Positions 34,293 to 44,685 of a stretch of DNA of 64,000 bases are shown here, piece by piece (position 1 is the stretch's first letter; every line of letters starts with the position of its first letter). Source of the DNA: Adenophora triphylla var. japonica (Eukaryota; Streptophyta; Magnoliopsida; Asterales; Campanulaceae). The translations under genes and the position numbers were made by a program. Below the pieces are notes generated by a model that did not search any database, was not told where the DNA came from, and saw only the letters and a list, made by a program, of their open reading frames with translations. The DNA lies in the NCBI GenBank assembly GCA_022495995.1, contig JAFEMH010001461.1:124001-188000 (forward strand), written 5' to 3'.

Positions 34293-34566
34293 TCTGTCCG
34301 TCCCGCTTAAAACTGTACAGTTACTGTTTGCGCGGGAATTAAGGAAAAAAATAATGATATAAATGTTGTGAGTGTAAAAGTAAAATAGGAGAGAGAATGA
34401 GTGAAGGAAATAGTAAATTATAATGGTGTTGTGAGTAATAAAATAATGTAGGAGAGAGAATGAGGGGAGAGAATAGTAAAGATTCATTTGCCATTTTAGG
34501 AAGTGTGCAATTTGTAATGAGACGCCCAATGAAGAAAGTGTGCAATTTGTAGCGGGACGGAGGGAG
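34292..34566. mobile_element. Stowaway-type MITE (about 275 bp)
   Basis: The left end CTCTGTCCGTCCCGCTTAAA and the right end, reversed, CTCCCTCCGTCCCGCTACAA form an imperfect terminal inverted repeat. TA is present on both sides (34290-34291 and 34567-34568). Length, TIR start CTCCCTCCGTCCC and TA duplication are the hallmarks of Stowaway elements, which are moved by Mariner-like transposases. No coding capacity. Confidence 0.9.
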
Positions 34567-34568
34567 TA

Positions 34569-34780
34569 TATATTAGAAATCTGGTCAGTGGTCAACGAAC
34601 TAATTTAGCGACAACATTATTGTTGACCACTTTTGTCCATTAGCGTTGACAATGTCGTCGCAAATTAGCGACGGCAATGGTTGATCAACTTTAGCGCGAC
34701 TATTGTTGTCGCTAATTGTGCATTAAGCGACGACTTTTGCTTATCAACAGCGGCGATTTTTGGCATTGATCATTAAAATA
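34569..34780. repeat. TTAGCGAC inverted and direct repeats (possible DNA-transposon subterminal region)
   Basis: TTAGCGAC or its complement occurs repeatedly in both directions (about 34604, 34640, 34658, 34691, 34710 and 34725), often as CGTCGC/GCGACG. Dense short subterminal repeats in both directions are usual for CACTA and some hAT or Mutator-like elements. No CACTA end is visible here. Confidence 0.4.
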
Positions 34781-35815
34781 AGTGATGAACAGTATAAATC
34801 GAGATACGAACATGGGTTTGCCTGGGTCAGACCCAAATGGATTGGGCTATAAACATAATCCACGTATAAGTTACTAGAAGTGACCATGGGCTTCCTCGGT
34901 CTCGTATATCGTCATCAACCAGGCTAATCAAGGCCCAATATACAAGTATAAATGCCCCAATTATGGGTACCGAGGATACCCTCCTCGTATGCCGAGAGGT
35001 ACCTTCCTCGGCCTTAACATTGTCAATGGGTTCTCCATACCACTATTTCCTCCGTGAATCATCATGCGCCGAGAGGTCACGAATGACGAGGAGAAGAAAG
35101 TTCGCACCTCGGCATATCTCCATATGACGAGGAGATAAAATCGTGCGTCTCGGCATATCTACATGTCGGCAGAGCATCAACTGACGAGGAAGCAGAATCA
35201 TGCATCTCGGCTTACATGCAAATGCCGAGGTAAGAACTTTATGTTCCTCGGCTATCCGGCAAGCAGATTGAACAGTCCTATTCAAACAAGGATTCAACAG
35301 TTTTATCCAATCAGGATTGTAACCATCTACATCAATTCAAGTCAAACAATGACTCCTTAACAGATATAATTCTCTTAGGATCATATCTTATCTCTTGATC
35401 AGTTCAATTCAACATGGATTCTACCAATCCATCCCTATAAATACAAGTCATATAGCACCATATTTGGTACGTTACTTTTACATACAGAAACTCTGTCAAT
35501 TTAGTTTCTCACCACAAAACCGTGACTTATTCTCACGCCGGAGGGCCTTCGCCGGTTAAGTCCCGACTTAATTTACGTGTTTTGTCTTATTTTCAGGTTT
35601 AGCAATCGCCGGAGCAAACGATCGCTTGAATTTGAGCTGATTTGACGATTTTGACATCATCAAGTAAGATAAATTTTCCGAAATGAAGGGAGTATGATAT
35701 ATTTTGGTGAACATTTCATATCAAGCATGCTGATGAACAAACCACCACGAAAATGTTAATCTTATATTGACAATTGTCAATGTTGCACAATAATTGATGC
35801 TTTCTATTTCTACAT
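34781..35815. other. Retroelement-like non-coding DNA with CTCGGCATATC repeats (possible solo LTR)
   Basis: No gene. A block at 35095-35240 has three imperfect units of about 50-60 bp built on CTCGGCATATC ... GACGAGGA ... AATC. A promoter-like CTATAAATACAAG lies at about 35436-35448, followed at 35520-35570 by GTGACTTATTCTCACGCCGG and ending near 35665. TATA box, leader and a CA-like end suggest a solo LTR, but I could not find a matching target duplication. Confidence 0.4.
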
Positions 35816-36420
35816 TGTTTTGGTAGAAAAAACAATAGAGTTGAATCTTAACTTTGTTCAGTGTGTGGATTGAACAATAAGGAGGGAACTATGGAATTCG
35901 ACTATATGGAACAAAAGCAAGAAAAAGTAATAATGACACCACGATTTGTTAACGAAGAAAACCTTGGAGGTGACAACCTCTTTGGAAAAAACCCCGGGAG
36001 TTAGGTCTCCAACCATAAAAGTTTCACTATGATGATTATGAGTACAACTTTGGAAGAGAATGGAGAGGATTACAATCAGTTCGTGCGTAGAGTGTGTGTG
36101 CGTCTGAGAGTTAGTGTGTTCCATCTCCATTTCCCCTTATATATAAATAAGTATGAAGGAGTCAAATACGGTTCCTACAATCTCGGGATATAAGCTTATC
36201 CTTTCAACCTCCGTGAGACCAAGTCGCCCTAGCCGTTGAAGATATGTTGAACGTGCTGGAGAATATCCCGCATTTCTTCTCTCTTAATTACAGGAAAATA
36301 AGAATAAATATATTAGGAAATATTAAATAAGTAAATATTAAAACAATACTTACAGTGGAATGACATCTTAATATGCAGGATCAACTGAAGATGTCACCAT
36401 GCTGAAAAATACCCACAACA
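35816..36420 (-). repeat. 3' LTR of element E (605 bp)
   Basis: The - strand runs from TGTTGTGGGTATTTTTCAGC (36420) to CTACCAAAACA (35816). A TATA-like TATATATAAG/CTTATATATA stretch lies near 36136-36145. The polypurine-like tract TTTTTGGGGACAAAT (- strand) abuts it at 36421-36435. Confidence 0.95.
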
Positions 36421-36435
36421 ATTTGTCCCCAAAAA

Positions 36436-36788
36436 CATTTGGCTATGTAGGCAACTGAAGAGGCAAAATGTTTTTCTGTCCAATTAAATGCCCATTTGCC
36501 GCATTTCGCTTGATAGGACGGTTTAGGGATACGAGGCGGTTTAGAAAGGAAGAGTCTTTATAGGAACTAGTAACCGCAATTCTAGATAACCATCAAATCT
36601 TCTCTCAATTCTTATCTAGATCTGACGTCTCCTACTATATTACGGTGAGAGTAACCCCAAAGAGCGCAGTTGTTATCCCTTCTCCTTCAATACATATTTG
36701 CGACGTTCTCCAAAGTGAGCCAGAATCAATGTGTTTATTAAATTTGCAATTCTAAAAAATCCTTGCTAACATATATCCTTACATGCAG
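36436..36788. other. Region upstream of the antisense ORF of element E
   Basis: Non-coding; probably holds the promoter and a first exon for the antisense ORF. Acceptor-like ACATGCAG ends at 36788. A donor-like ACGGTGAGAG is at about 36643. Nothing else supported. Confidence 0.35.
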
Positions 36789-37466
36789 TGACTCGATCCG
36801 GATTCACGACGAGTGATATTGTAGCCAAATACAAAGGCAAGATGAAAGCAGAAGGGAACATACCAGAGACGGATAAGATTACTCCGAAAAGAATAAGGGT
36901 AGAAGAGATCTCCGGTGTGGAGAAACAAATTTGGAAAGAAGACGTGTTGGAGAATCAGGTAAGAATTAATTTGGGTCACTAGTACATTGATCCTCTTTTA
37001 TTTTAGTAAAATGCCTCTTTTTGTTTGTTGATTACAGATTGTCTCGATGACTAAGTTAATGTCCAAAGAAATCAAGATTTGGAGGGAAAAATGCGATACC
37101 TTTGATATGAGTAGGGTTGAATATGAGAAGGATTTGAAAGAAGCTGCAAGGATAATAAGGGAAAAGGGTTTGGAAATCAGAGACAAGAACGAAGAGATAC
37201 TAAAATGGCGGTCCAGGCTTGCGAGTGTCGACATCAGTCATGAAAGGGAAATGGAAGCATTTCGGGATGACCTGGTGCATGAGACTGCAAAAGTAGTTTT
37301 CGAAACTAGGATCCAAATGATTGAAGAATATCAGGCGGGAGAGCATGTGAATTGGAACCTGAACGATGAGAAAACAGCTTTGCAGCGGATCCATGACGAA
37401 AAGACGAATGAAGTCTCCAAGGATCTTGAGCAGATTGATGATGATCATGACAGCGACATGGGATGA
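36789..37466 (+). CDS. Antisense extra ORF of element E, spliced, coiled-coil protein
   Basis: Two exons on the strand opposite to gag-pol: 36789-36958 and 37038-37466. The 79-nt intron has GTAAGA...TTACAG ends and the join falls between codons. A third, upstream exon is likely because exon 1 starts right after an acceptor-like ACATGCAG. The readable part is about 200 residues, highly charged and helical (EKDLKEAARIIREKGLEIRD, then a DKNEEILKWRSRLASV stretch), ending in an acidic tail (IDDDHDSDMG). The heptad-like pattern over roughly residues 60-165 suggests a coiled coil. Tat-lineage elements are known to carry extra ORFs, some antisense and downstream of pol, of unknown function. No known enzyme domain seen. 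Both exons are open while E's own gag is broken. Confidence 0.6.
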
Positions 37467-38397
37467 CTCTTAGGATGGGAAAAAGAGTAGGATGCTTAAT
37501 AAGAAAGATCAGAGGTTTGGAGAAGTTACTCCTAACGCAACACCTGCGGCAGAAGCCACCTAAAAAAGAAGGTAAAATAACTTTGTTCTTGGTATTTTGA
37601 TGATGTTACTGGGGTGGAATCCCTTAAAACAATTTTTATTTTCGTTTGGTTATGTAATGGGTCCATAAGGACCAAAGACAATTTCCTTTACGTGTTGGGT
37701 TGGTCCAACACTTTTGCACTTTAAGTTTAGTATTTTGGATGCTTTTTATGATAACTTTATGGTTTAATGATTTTCAAGCGTGTCAAGGCTTGCTATATTT
37801 TGGATAGAATTTTTCTTTGGATGATCCTTTGTTATGCTCATAAGGTGACATGATAGTATGTCAAAACGATAGGTACTTAAGATGACATGTATATGCCATA
37901 ACCCGTAGATACTTTAGATGACACGTATATGTCATAACCATAAGAATAATACGTAAGATAAATCATTTAACTGAGTGGGAATGGGTAAGCTATATGAGTT
38001 TACCCATATAGGCCCACCCCACACCTCAATTAAAGAGATAACTTGCGCTCCAGGCGAAGGTGTGGTAACCTAACATCTTAAGAAAGAGATAATTAACTCT
38101 TTAAACCTTAGAAGGGATTGTGTACCTTTACTTAAGAAGAGATGGTCAGTCTCTAACGGAGGAGAATTCGTTGTTCTTTGCATGCTTTCGACATGCCCCC
38201 ATGTAAATGTGTTAATACCTCATAAGACAAAAACATGTTAAATACGGACGCCAACTAAGGTTGACGTCTCTCCACAAAGTACGTTAGCGACATCTTGATT
38301 TGTAAAGAATTAAAAAGGTACATAGGAAAAAAGAAAGGTTGCAAAAAATTAAAAGACGATCCATACCTGGAAAAGATGGGTTCATGGGGAATTTTGT
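37467..38397. other. Element E 3' region between antisense ORF and integrase
   Basis: No gene. Contains two direct copies of a ~40-bp unit (AGATGACATGTATATGCCAT and AGATGACACGTATATGTCAT with flanks, about 37878-37945). This stretch would serve as 3' UTR for both convergent transcripts. Confidence 0.5.
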
Positions 38398-39384
38398 TTA
38401 AATGTAATACCTTTTAAGATGAATGGCGTTCCAACTTCGCGGTATCATTTGGCCATCCAAGGTTGCCAGGCGATATGCTCCTTTCCCAGCTTGTGCATCT
38501 ATTAGGTAGGGTCCTTCCCATTTTGGGGCAAGCTTGCCTGCATTGGGCTCCTTTGTATTTTGGAATGCCTTTCGTAGGATTAAGTCTCCTACTTGAAACC
38601 TTCTAATCCTTACGTTTTTGTTATAAGATCTGGCTACCCTTTGTTGATATGCTACCATATGAACTTTGGCCATGTCCCTCAGTTCGTCCACGGTATCTAA
38701 GTCATGTATCAAGATATCTTTGTTATGTTCATACGTTAACAAACTGTATCTGGCAGTAGGTACAAGGACTTCTGCTGGGATAACTGATTCAGTTCCAAAT
38801 ACAAGTGAATAGGGGGTTTGACCAGTAGCGTTCTTAGATGTCGTTCTGTCAGCCCATAGAACCATTGGTAATTCTTCTGCCCATCGTCCTTTCTTCTGGT
38901 TCAGTCTCTTTTTTAAGTTGCTTATGATTATTTTGTTGCTAGATTCTGCTTGTCCATTGGCTTGAGGGTGAACAGGTGAAGATGTCACCATCTTGACTCC
39001 CCAAGATGTCAAGAAATCTTGAGTTCTCTTACTAATGAATTGAGAGCCGTTGTCACAAATTATTTCTGAGGGTATTCCAAATCGGCTGAATATGTTTCTT
39101 TTGATAAAAGATATAACTTCTTTGTCACGAACTTGTATAAATGCCTCAGCTTCTACCCATTTAGAAAAGTAGTCTGTCGTAGCCAATAGAAATACTCTTC
39201 CACCTGGTGCCATGGGCAATTTTCCTACTATGTCCATTCCCCAAACCATAAACGGCCATGGTGACAGGATAGGATGTAGTAGCTCAGCCGGTTGGTGCAG
39301 GATGTCCCCATGTCGTTGACAGGAATCACACTTCTTTGCGTAGTCGACAACGTCTTTTCTCATTGTGGGCCAAAAATAGCCCAT
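38398..39384 (-). CDS. int: Element E integrase (open frame)
   Basis: A 328-codon open frame covering most of the integrase. The zinc-binding end has CDSCQRHGD (about residues 18-26). The catalytic core has GMDIVGKLPMAPGGRV and TTDYFSKWVEAEAF, the second acidic residue in IICDNGSQF, and the Glu in HPQANGQAESSNK (D, D-35-E arrangement). The C-terminal part has RRFQVGDLILRKAFQNTKEP and ends WNAIHLKRYYI. It joins element cDNA to host DNA in the nucleus. The His pair of the HHCC motif lies just upstream, beyond a stop in this frame (39450 region). It would be made as part of the Pol polyprotein. Confidence 0.9.
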   Translation of the reverse strand: MGYFWPTMRKDVVDYAKKCDSCQRHGDILHQPAELLHPILSPWPFMVWGMDIVGKLPMAPGGRVFLLATTDYFSKWVEAEAFIQVRDKEVISFIKRNIFSRFGIPSEIICDNGSQFISKRTQDFLTSWGVKMVTSSPVHPQANGQAESSNKIIISNLKKRLNQKKGRWAEELPMVLWADRTTSKNATGQTPYSLVFGTESVIPAEVLVPTARYSLLTYEHNKDILIHDLDTVDELRDMAKVHMVAYQQRVARSYNKNVRIRRFQVGDLILRKAFQNTKEPNAGKLAPKWEGPYLIDAQAGKGAYRLATLDGQMIPRSWNAIHLKRYYI

Positions 39385-39459
39385 TCTAAGAGCCTTGGTA
39401 TGTAGACTCCTGCCCCCAGTATGATTGCCACATTCTCCTTCGTGCAGTTCCTTGAGAAC

Positions 39460-40212
39460 CTAATGGGCTCTATCTGCTTCTAGACATCTTAAGTAGTGAC
39501 CTGCAGCAGATTTTCTAAACAAGAGGTTATCAATAAGTAAATATTTAGATACTCTTACCCTGAATGCTCTAGCATTTTTCTCTTCAGCTGGGATCGTATC
39601 ATCTAAGAGATACTTGATAATAGGAGCTGTCCAAGAAGTTGCTGCTGGAGGAGAAGGTATGTCGACATCTAGAGCGAACATCTCAAGATGATCAATTGCT
39701 GGGATGTCAATATGCACAATTGGGATACTGGTTTGTGAAATGCTTTTGAAGGCTGAACCCAAGTTTGCCAGAGCATCTGCTTGAGAATTTTCTTCTCGTG
39801 GGATTTGTTCTAAGGAAAATGATTTGAATTTGGCCGAAAGAATTTTTACAATTTCCAAATATGTCGACATCTTAGCATTTTTTGCTGTGTAGGATCCGTT
39901 GTAGTGGTTAACAATTAGCAAAGAATCCGTGAACACCCGGATATGCTTGACATCTAGGTCCTGGGCTGCTGTTAAACCTGCGCTTAGTGCCTCATACTCT
40001 GCTTCATTGTTGGTAGCCTTGAAATTGCAACTGATGGATTGTGGTATTATGTCCCCTTGTGGCGATTTTAGTACAACTCCCAGACCTGTACCTCTCATGT
40101 TAGAAGCACCGTCTGTGTAGAGAGTCCAAATTTTTAGGATGTCATCATCTTGAAGTTGCTGTACTTCCAATTCCACTTCTTGTTGCGTGGTTGGATCGAA
40201 ATCGGCCCACAA
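39460..40212 (-). CDS. Element E second (archaeal-type) RNase H domain
   Basis: 250-codon open frame. It shows LYTDGASNMRGTGLGVVLKS (first catalytic Asp), ATNNEAEYEALSAGL (Glu), VFTDSLLIVNHYNG (Asp) and REENSQADALANLGSAF (last Asp), so all four acidic residues are visible. A second RNase H domain following RNase H1 is characteristic of the Tat lineage. It ends shortly before integrase, and a stop separates the two frames. Confidence 0.88.
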   Translation of the reverse strand: MWADFDPTTQQEVELEVQQLQDDDILKIWTLYTDGASNMRGTGLGVVLKSPQGDIIPQSISCNFKATNNEAEYEALSAGLTAAQDLDVKHIRVFTDSLLIVNHYNGSYTAKNAKMSTYLEIVKILSAKFKSFSLEQIPREENSQADALANLGSAFKSISQTSIPIVHIDIPAIDHLEMFALDVDIPSPPAATSWTAPIIKYLLDDTIPAEEKNARAFRVRVSKYLLIDNLLFRKSAAGHYLRCLEADRAH

Positions 40213-40250
40213 AATCGCCTAGGGCTTGGGATTTTATTGCGGTTACGGGC

Positions 40251-41515
40251 TCATATTTGATGTCGTATGTGCTTAATTGTACGTACCATTTCGCCATTCA
40301 TCCCGACATCTCTCGGTTTTCTCATAACATTCTTAATAGGATAGTTAGTGCGTACAATTATAGTATGTGTTTCAAAGTAGTGCCTTAATTTAATAGAAGC
40401 GGTTATCAAAGCTAGAATTAATTTTTGTAAATGAGAATACCTGGTCTCTCGCATCTAGGAGTGTCTTACTTATATATTAGATGGGTTGCCGATTACCATC
40501 TCGTTACGTCACCAAGATCGCACTTACGGCACCTTCGGATATTGCCGAGGTAGATGTAAAGATGTTCACCCTCTTGAGGTTTGGCCAATAATGGAGGTGT
40601 TGACAGTAAGTTTTGAGCTCCCGAAAGGCTTCTTCATGTTGATCCTCCCATTGGAACTTATTGTTCTTCCTCAAGATGTCGTAGAAAGGTTTGCATCGAT
40701 CCGAGGATTTTGAAATGAATCTCGGTAAGTGCAAAGCAATCTTTCCCGTCAACCTTTGGACGTCCTTGACAGATTGAGGTGATGACAAGTTGATAATAGC
40801 ACGTATACGTTGCTGGGGCGGCTTCAATGCCTCTTTTAGTTACCATGTAACCCAAGAACATCCCGGCCTTCATTCCAAAGTTGCATTTAGCTGGATTTAG
40901 TTTCATATTGAAACAGTCCAAGATGTCAAAGGCTTGAGAGAGGTTGCTTATGTGGTCTTCGGCTTTCTTGGACTTTACCACCATGTCGTCGATGTATACC
41001 TCCATTGTGTCCCCAATCTGATCTTTAAACATCTTGTTGACGAGCCTTTGATACGTTGCACCTGCATTTTTTAGTCCAAAAGGCATGGCAATATAACAAT
41101 AAATACCTGTGGGTGTTATGAAGGCGGTGTCCTCTTGGTCAGATGGTTCCATCTGAATTTGTTGAAATCCTGAGGATGCGTCCATGAATGTGAGGATTTC
41201 ATGTCCGGAGGTTGCATCAACTAACGAATCTATGTGCGGCAAAGGAAAAGGATCTTTTGGACAGGCTTTATTTAAGTCGGTGAAGTCGACACAAACTCGC
41301 CATTTCCCGTTTCTCTTCTCTACCAGAACCACGTTTGCCAACCATCTTGGATAATCGACCTCTCGTATCATGTTGGCTTTGAGTAGGCGCTCTACCTCTT
41401 CCTTGATGATCTGGTTTCTGGTTTCTGCAAACTTCCTACGTTTCTGGTGTACTGGTTTGAAGCTAGGATCTACGTTAAGTTTGTGAGTGATGACATCTTT
41501 GTTGATGCCTGTCAT
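40251..41515 (-). pseudogene. pol: Element E RT and RNase H1 (frameshifted)
   Basis: RT is open over 285 codons (41515-40658): KRRKFAETRNQIIKEEVERL, DYPRWLANVVLVEKRNGKW, MDASSGFQQIQM and the catalytic VYIDDMVVKSK (about 40990-40960). A frameshift near 40820 moves the reading to 40827-40504 (SPQSVKDVQRLTGKIALHLP). RNase H1 is partial, at 40454-40251 (SHLQKLILALITASIKLRHY). It copies the element RNA. The break lies after the RT active site, so only the connection/RNase H1 part is lost. Confidence 0.88.
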
Positions 41516-41701
41516 GTCATCATGTTTTCAAGCAAAACTCTTTATTCTGCTTCTTAATAAATCCACAAGCTTTTCTTCTATATCTGATGGGATGTCAGTG
41601 CCAATAAGTACTTTGATGTCTGGGTTGTAAGGGTCTAGCAATACTTCTTTCACATCATCCTCCCTAGCTTCCAGGACTTCACGTACTTTCCTCGGTAATT
41701 G

Positions 41702-42436
41702 CTATGCTTGTTTTGGAGATGTCGACGCCTTCATTGAAGTTTTATAACATTCCTTGGCCACCTGTTGATCACTGTAAATCTTAGCGACACCCCAAGGTGT
41801 TGGAAACTTCACACACTGATGGTAAGTGGAGGGTACAGCCTTCATTCCATGAATCCACGGTCTTCCAAGAATGACATTATAAGATGTTGCGCAATCAATT
41901 ACGCAGAACCGTTCCATGGTATTGAGGCCCTTCGAGTATATAGGAAGCTTTATCTCTCCCACCGTTTCTTTGACTTCCCCACTGAAGCCTACCAGTACTG
42001 AGGACTTCTTAATAATCTCTGATTCTGGGATGTTCATTTCCTTAAGAGTGCCCAACATAATAAGATTTACAGAGCTACCCCCATCAACCAGTATGCACCG
42101 GATTGTACAATTGGCGATCTGTAAGGAGATAACTAGACCGTCGTGATGGGGTTCCAGCAAGTTATCTCGATCACTTTCGTCAAAGGTGATTGGATCCTGG
42201 CAGGGTGTCGACATCCTGGGATGTCTTTCTGGCTTTTCCTCTTTTGACTCTTTAGCATGTCGTTTTGCTGCAGAATAGGATGTGCCACATATTTCTGAAC
42301 CTCCGCTGATAAAATTGATCACCTTCGTTGATGCTGGGGGAGAGACTGGTCTTTCGGCTTCATGAGGAGCTTCCGCATTTTCAGCCTTCTTCTTCCTAGA
42401 TCCCAGCAACTCCTTAAGATGTCCTTTCGAGAGCAA
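41702..42436 (-). CDS. pro: Element E protease region
   Basis: 244-codon open frame. It starts in the gag-protease linker (KGHLKELLGSRKKKAENAEA), has FISGGSEICGTSYSAAKRHA, and a retropepsin-like active site where the usual DTG/DSG is IRCILVDGGSSVNL (Asp-Gly-Gly). The flap-side motif VILGRPWIHGMKAVPSTYHQ follows, as in the protease of C (LLGRPWLHQVKGVASSLHQC). It would process the polyprotein in virus-like particles. The CHHC knuckle lies just upstream, out of frame. Confidence 0.8.
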   Translation of the reverse strand: MLSKGHLKELLGSRKKKAENAEAPHEAERPVSPPASTKVINFISGGSEICGTSYSAAKRHAKESKEEKPERHPRMSTPCQDPITFDESDRDNLLEPHHDGLVISLQIANCTIRCILVDGGSSVNLIMLGTLKEMNIPESEIIKKSSVLVGFSGEVKETVGEIKLPIYSKGLNTMERFCVIDCATSYNVILGRPWIHGMKAVPSTYHQCVKFPTPWGVAKIYSDQQVAKECYKTSMKASTSPKQA

Positions 42437-44050
42437 GTAACTGATCTCCTTCCTTAGTGCTATGCAATCTTCGCAACATGTCCAAAGTCTTCATGGTAAG
42501 CGCACCATTTTGATTTGTCACGCCATCCCGTGGCTTTGTCCGTCTTCTTTGGTCATCTCGGCTTTGTCCCCAAGGTTGCCCATTGCACAGAGTATACCTG
42601 AAATGTCAACAGAAAAACAATAATCAGAAATGTTAGGTACATTATCGTTATCTTCATCCTCACCGTCTATTGAGTTAATTTTGCTAGTGTCAATTCTCGG
42701 ATAAGGATTGGAACGTTGGTTCTGCGATGGGACGATTCGGTCTTTACGTCGGGGTTGTCATATGTCGAAATCTTGGATGAGGACTTCGATCTTCGCAGCT
42801 CGTCTTCCTCCGGGCCTTATGAATCTCACTCGCCCGCTCCCGACTTCTTCCAACCGCTTACAAGGAGTCATCACCAAATCTTGATAATACCGTGAATCTT
42901 TCTTCACCCCATTTTGAATGCTTCGTGGTACATCGACATGTCAAGATTGGGAATTTCTAGCACTTCCTTATTGAACCGGTGGACATAATCCTTTAGAGTT
43001 TCATTGGGCCGCCGGGTCACATTGTAGAGATCACTTGTCAACCTTTCAAATTGTCGATCGCATGAGAATTGGTTATAGAACATGTTGATAAGCCGGGCGT
43101 AAGAACCAATTGAACCTAGAGGTTGCCTAATCAACCATTTGAGGGCTGGTCCGCATGTGGTTGATCCAAATCCCCGCATAAGCGTGCCTCCCGAATTGAA
43201 GAGGAATATGAATTATGTCCATCTTTTCTTTATAGTGTGCGACATGCTCCTCTGGGTCCGTGGTGCCGTCGTACAACTTCATAGATGGTACACTGAAACG
43301 CTTTGGGATGTCAACATTTGCAATTGCCGGGACAAACGGGGATTGATTGTAGCGCTTGAGTCACGGAGTTGAAGGAGTTACGCCCGGCACGTTCATTATC
43401 GCTTCTCGAGATCCCGCATCTGTTTGGCTAGTGGGTTTCCTGCAAAAGGGTCACCATAGGAATACGATTGAAATTATCATTATTAAAAATATTATTTAGC
43501 AAACCGAGTTGTCCGTAGTAGTCGTGACGGTAGTGCCGTCAATGAATGGAATGAACGGTGAATCTGCGGAAGATGGCGTCAATGGGGTGTCCCCGGCAAG
43601 GATGTCGGCGGATGAGTTTGAGGAGGACTCGCCCATTGGGATGAATTCACTCTGAAATGTAGATCCTCCAGGTGTTGTCAAAGTTGAGAACCCTTGCACA
43701 CAGTGGTGATATGTTGTCAAGCCGAGACGCGATGAGCTGTTGATCTTTCTGCATCTTAATCATGGAATTGGTCAGCACCTTAAAATTGCTGTCTTGCTGG
43801 TCCAACCTTTGATTCAACCTGGTAAGGATACTCCGAATGTCAGCATCTACATTGGAAGAGGTTGTTCCCTTTTGTGGAGTCTTCGTAAGCCGAGCCGGGC
43901 CGAGGTCCGGTCTGAGGAGGTGGTGGTAACAAGCTGATTCTTCCTCCTGATGTGGGAACAACGGCGGGACTCTTGCCGGCGGCGGACACATTGGGGGGGG
44001 TGCAAACATAATGAATTTGCTTAGGAAATGATCCAAATAATCGATAAACC
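42437..44050 (-). pseudogene. gag: Element E gag (frameshifted) with CHHC knuckle
   Basis: The N-terminal part is Pro-rich (about 44010-43850) followed by DADIRSILTRLNQRLDQQDS (coiled coil) in a 149-codon frame. A second piece covers 43720-43496. The gag core is at 43179-42904 (PALKWLIRQPLGSIGSYARL and NVTRRPNETLKDYVHRFNKE). The knuckle CAYHEDFGHVAKDC (C-x2-H-x4-H-x4-C) is read near 42500-42455 across a shift. At least three frame changes. Confidence 0.78.
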
Positions 44051-44056
44051 ACGAGG

Positions 44057-44073
44057 CCCCTCGGTGGGCGCCA
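44057..44073 (-). other. Primer binding site of element E
   Basis: The - strand reads TGGCGCCCACCGAGGGG, three bases inside the LTR edge. It differs from the A/B/C site, so E uses another tRNA. The tRNA is not identified here. Confidence 0.8.
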
Positions 44074-44076
44074 AAT

Positions 44077-44680
44077 TGTTTTGGTAGAAAAAACAATAGA
44101 GTTGAATCTTAACTTTGTTTAGTGTGTGGATTGAACAATAAGGAGGGAACTATGGAATTCGACTATATGGAACAAAAGCAAGAAAAAGTAATAATGACAC
44201 CACGATTTGTTAACGAGGAAACCCTTGGAGGTGACAACCTCTTTGGAAAAAACCCCGGGAGTTAGGTCTCCAACCTTAAAAGTTTCACTATGATGATTAT
44301 GAGTACAACTTTGAAAGAGAATGGAGAGGATTACAATCAGTTCGTGCGTAGAGTGTGTGTGCGTCTGAGAGTTAGTGTGTTCTATCTCCATTTTCCCTTA
44401 TATATAAATAAGTATGAAGGAGTCAAATACGGTTCCTACAATCTCGGGATATAAGCTTATCCTTTCAACCTCCGTGAGACCAAGTCGCCCTAGCCGTTGA
44501 AGATATGTTGAACGTGCTGGAGAATATCCCGCATTTCTTCTCTCTTAATTACAGGAAAATAAGAATAAATATATTAGGAAATATTAAATAAGTAAATATT
44601 AAAACAATACTTACAGTGGAATGACATTTTAATATGCAGGATCAACTGAAGATGTCACCATACTGAAAAATACCACAGCA
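44077..44680 (-). repeat. 5' LTR of element E (604 bp)
   Basis: The - strand runs from TGCTGTGGTATTTTTCAG (44680) to CTACCAAAACA (44077). Almost identical to the copy at 35816-36420. The following TACAT (44681-44685) is the target duplication. Confidence 0.95.
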
Positions 44681-44685
44681 TACAT

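Larger units (their letters stand above)
35816..44680 (-). mobile_element. Element E: structurally complete Tat-like Ty3/gypsy element with TACAT target duplication
   Basis: LTRs at 44680-44077 (5') and 36420-35816 (3') flank, on the - strand, PBS, gag, protease, RT, RNase H1, second RNase H, integrase and an antisense ORF. TACAT is present on both sides (35811-35815 and 44681-44685). I count about ten substitutions and one single-base gap between the LTRs, about 98% identity, so it is younger than D. The second RNase H, CHHC knuckle and antisense extra ORF place it in the Tat lineage. Pol is mostly open but has stops or shifts in gag and in RNase H1. Confidence 0.95.

Noticed and set aside
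34224..34595. Open frame across the AT tract and MITE
   Set aside because: It reads through a dinucleotide repeat and a MITE; composition alone explains it.
39898..39912. TTGTAGTGG as a CACTA right end
   Set aside because: Lies inside coding sequence of the second RNase H of E and lacks the TTTTC part of the terminus.
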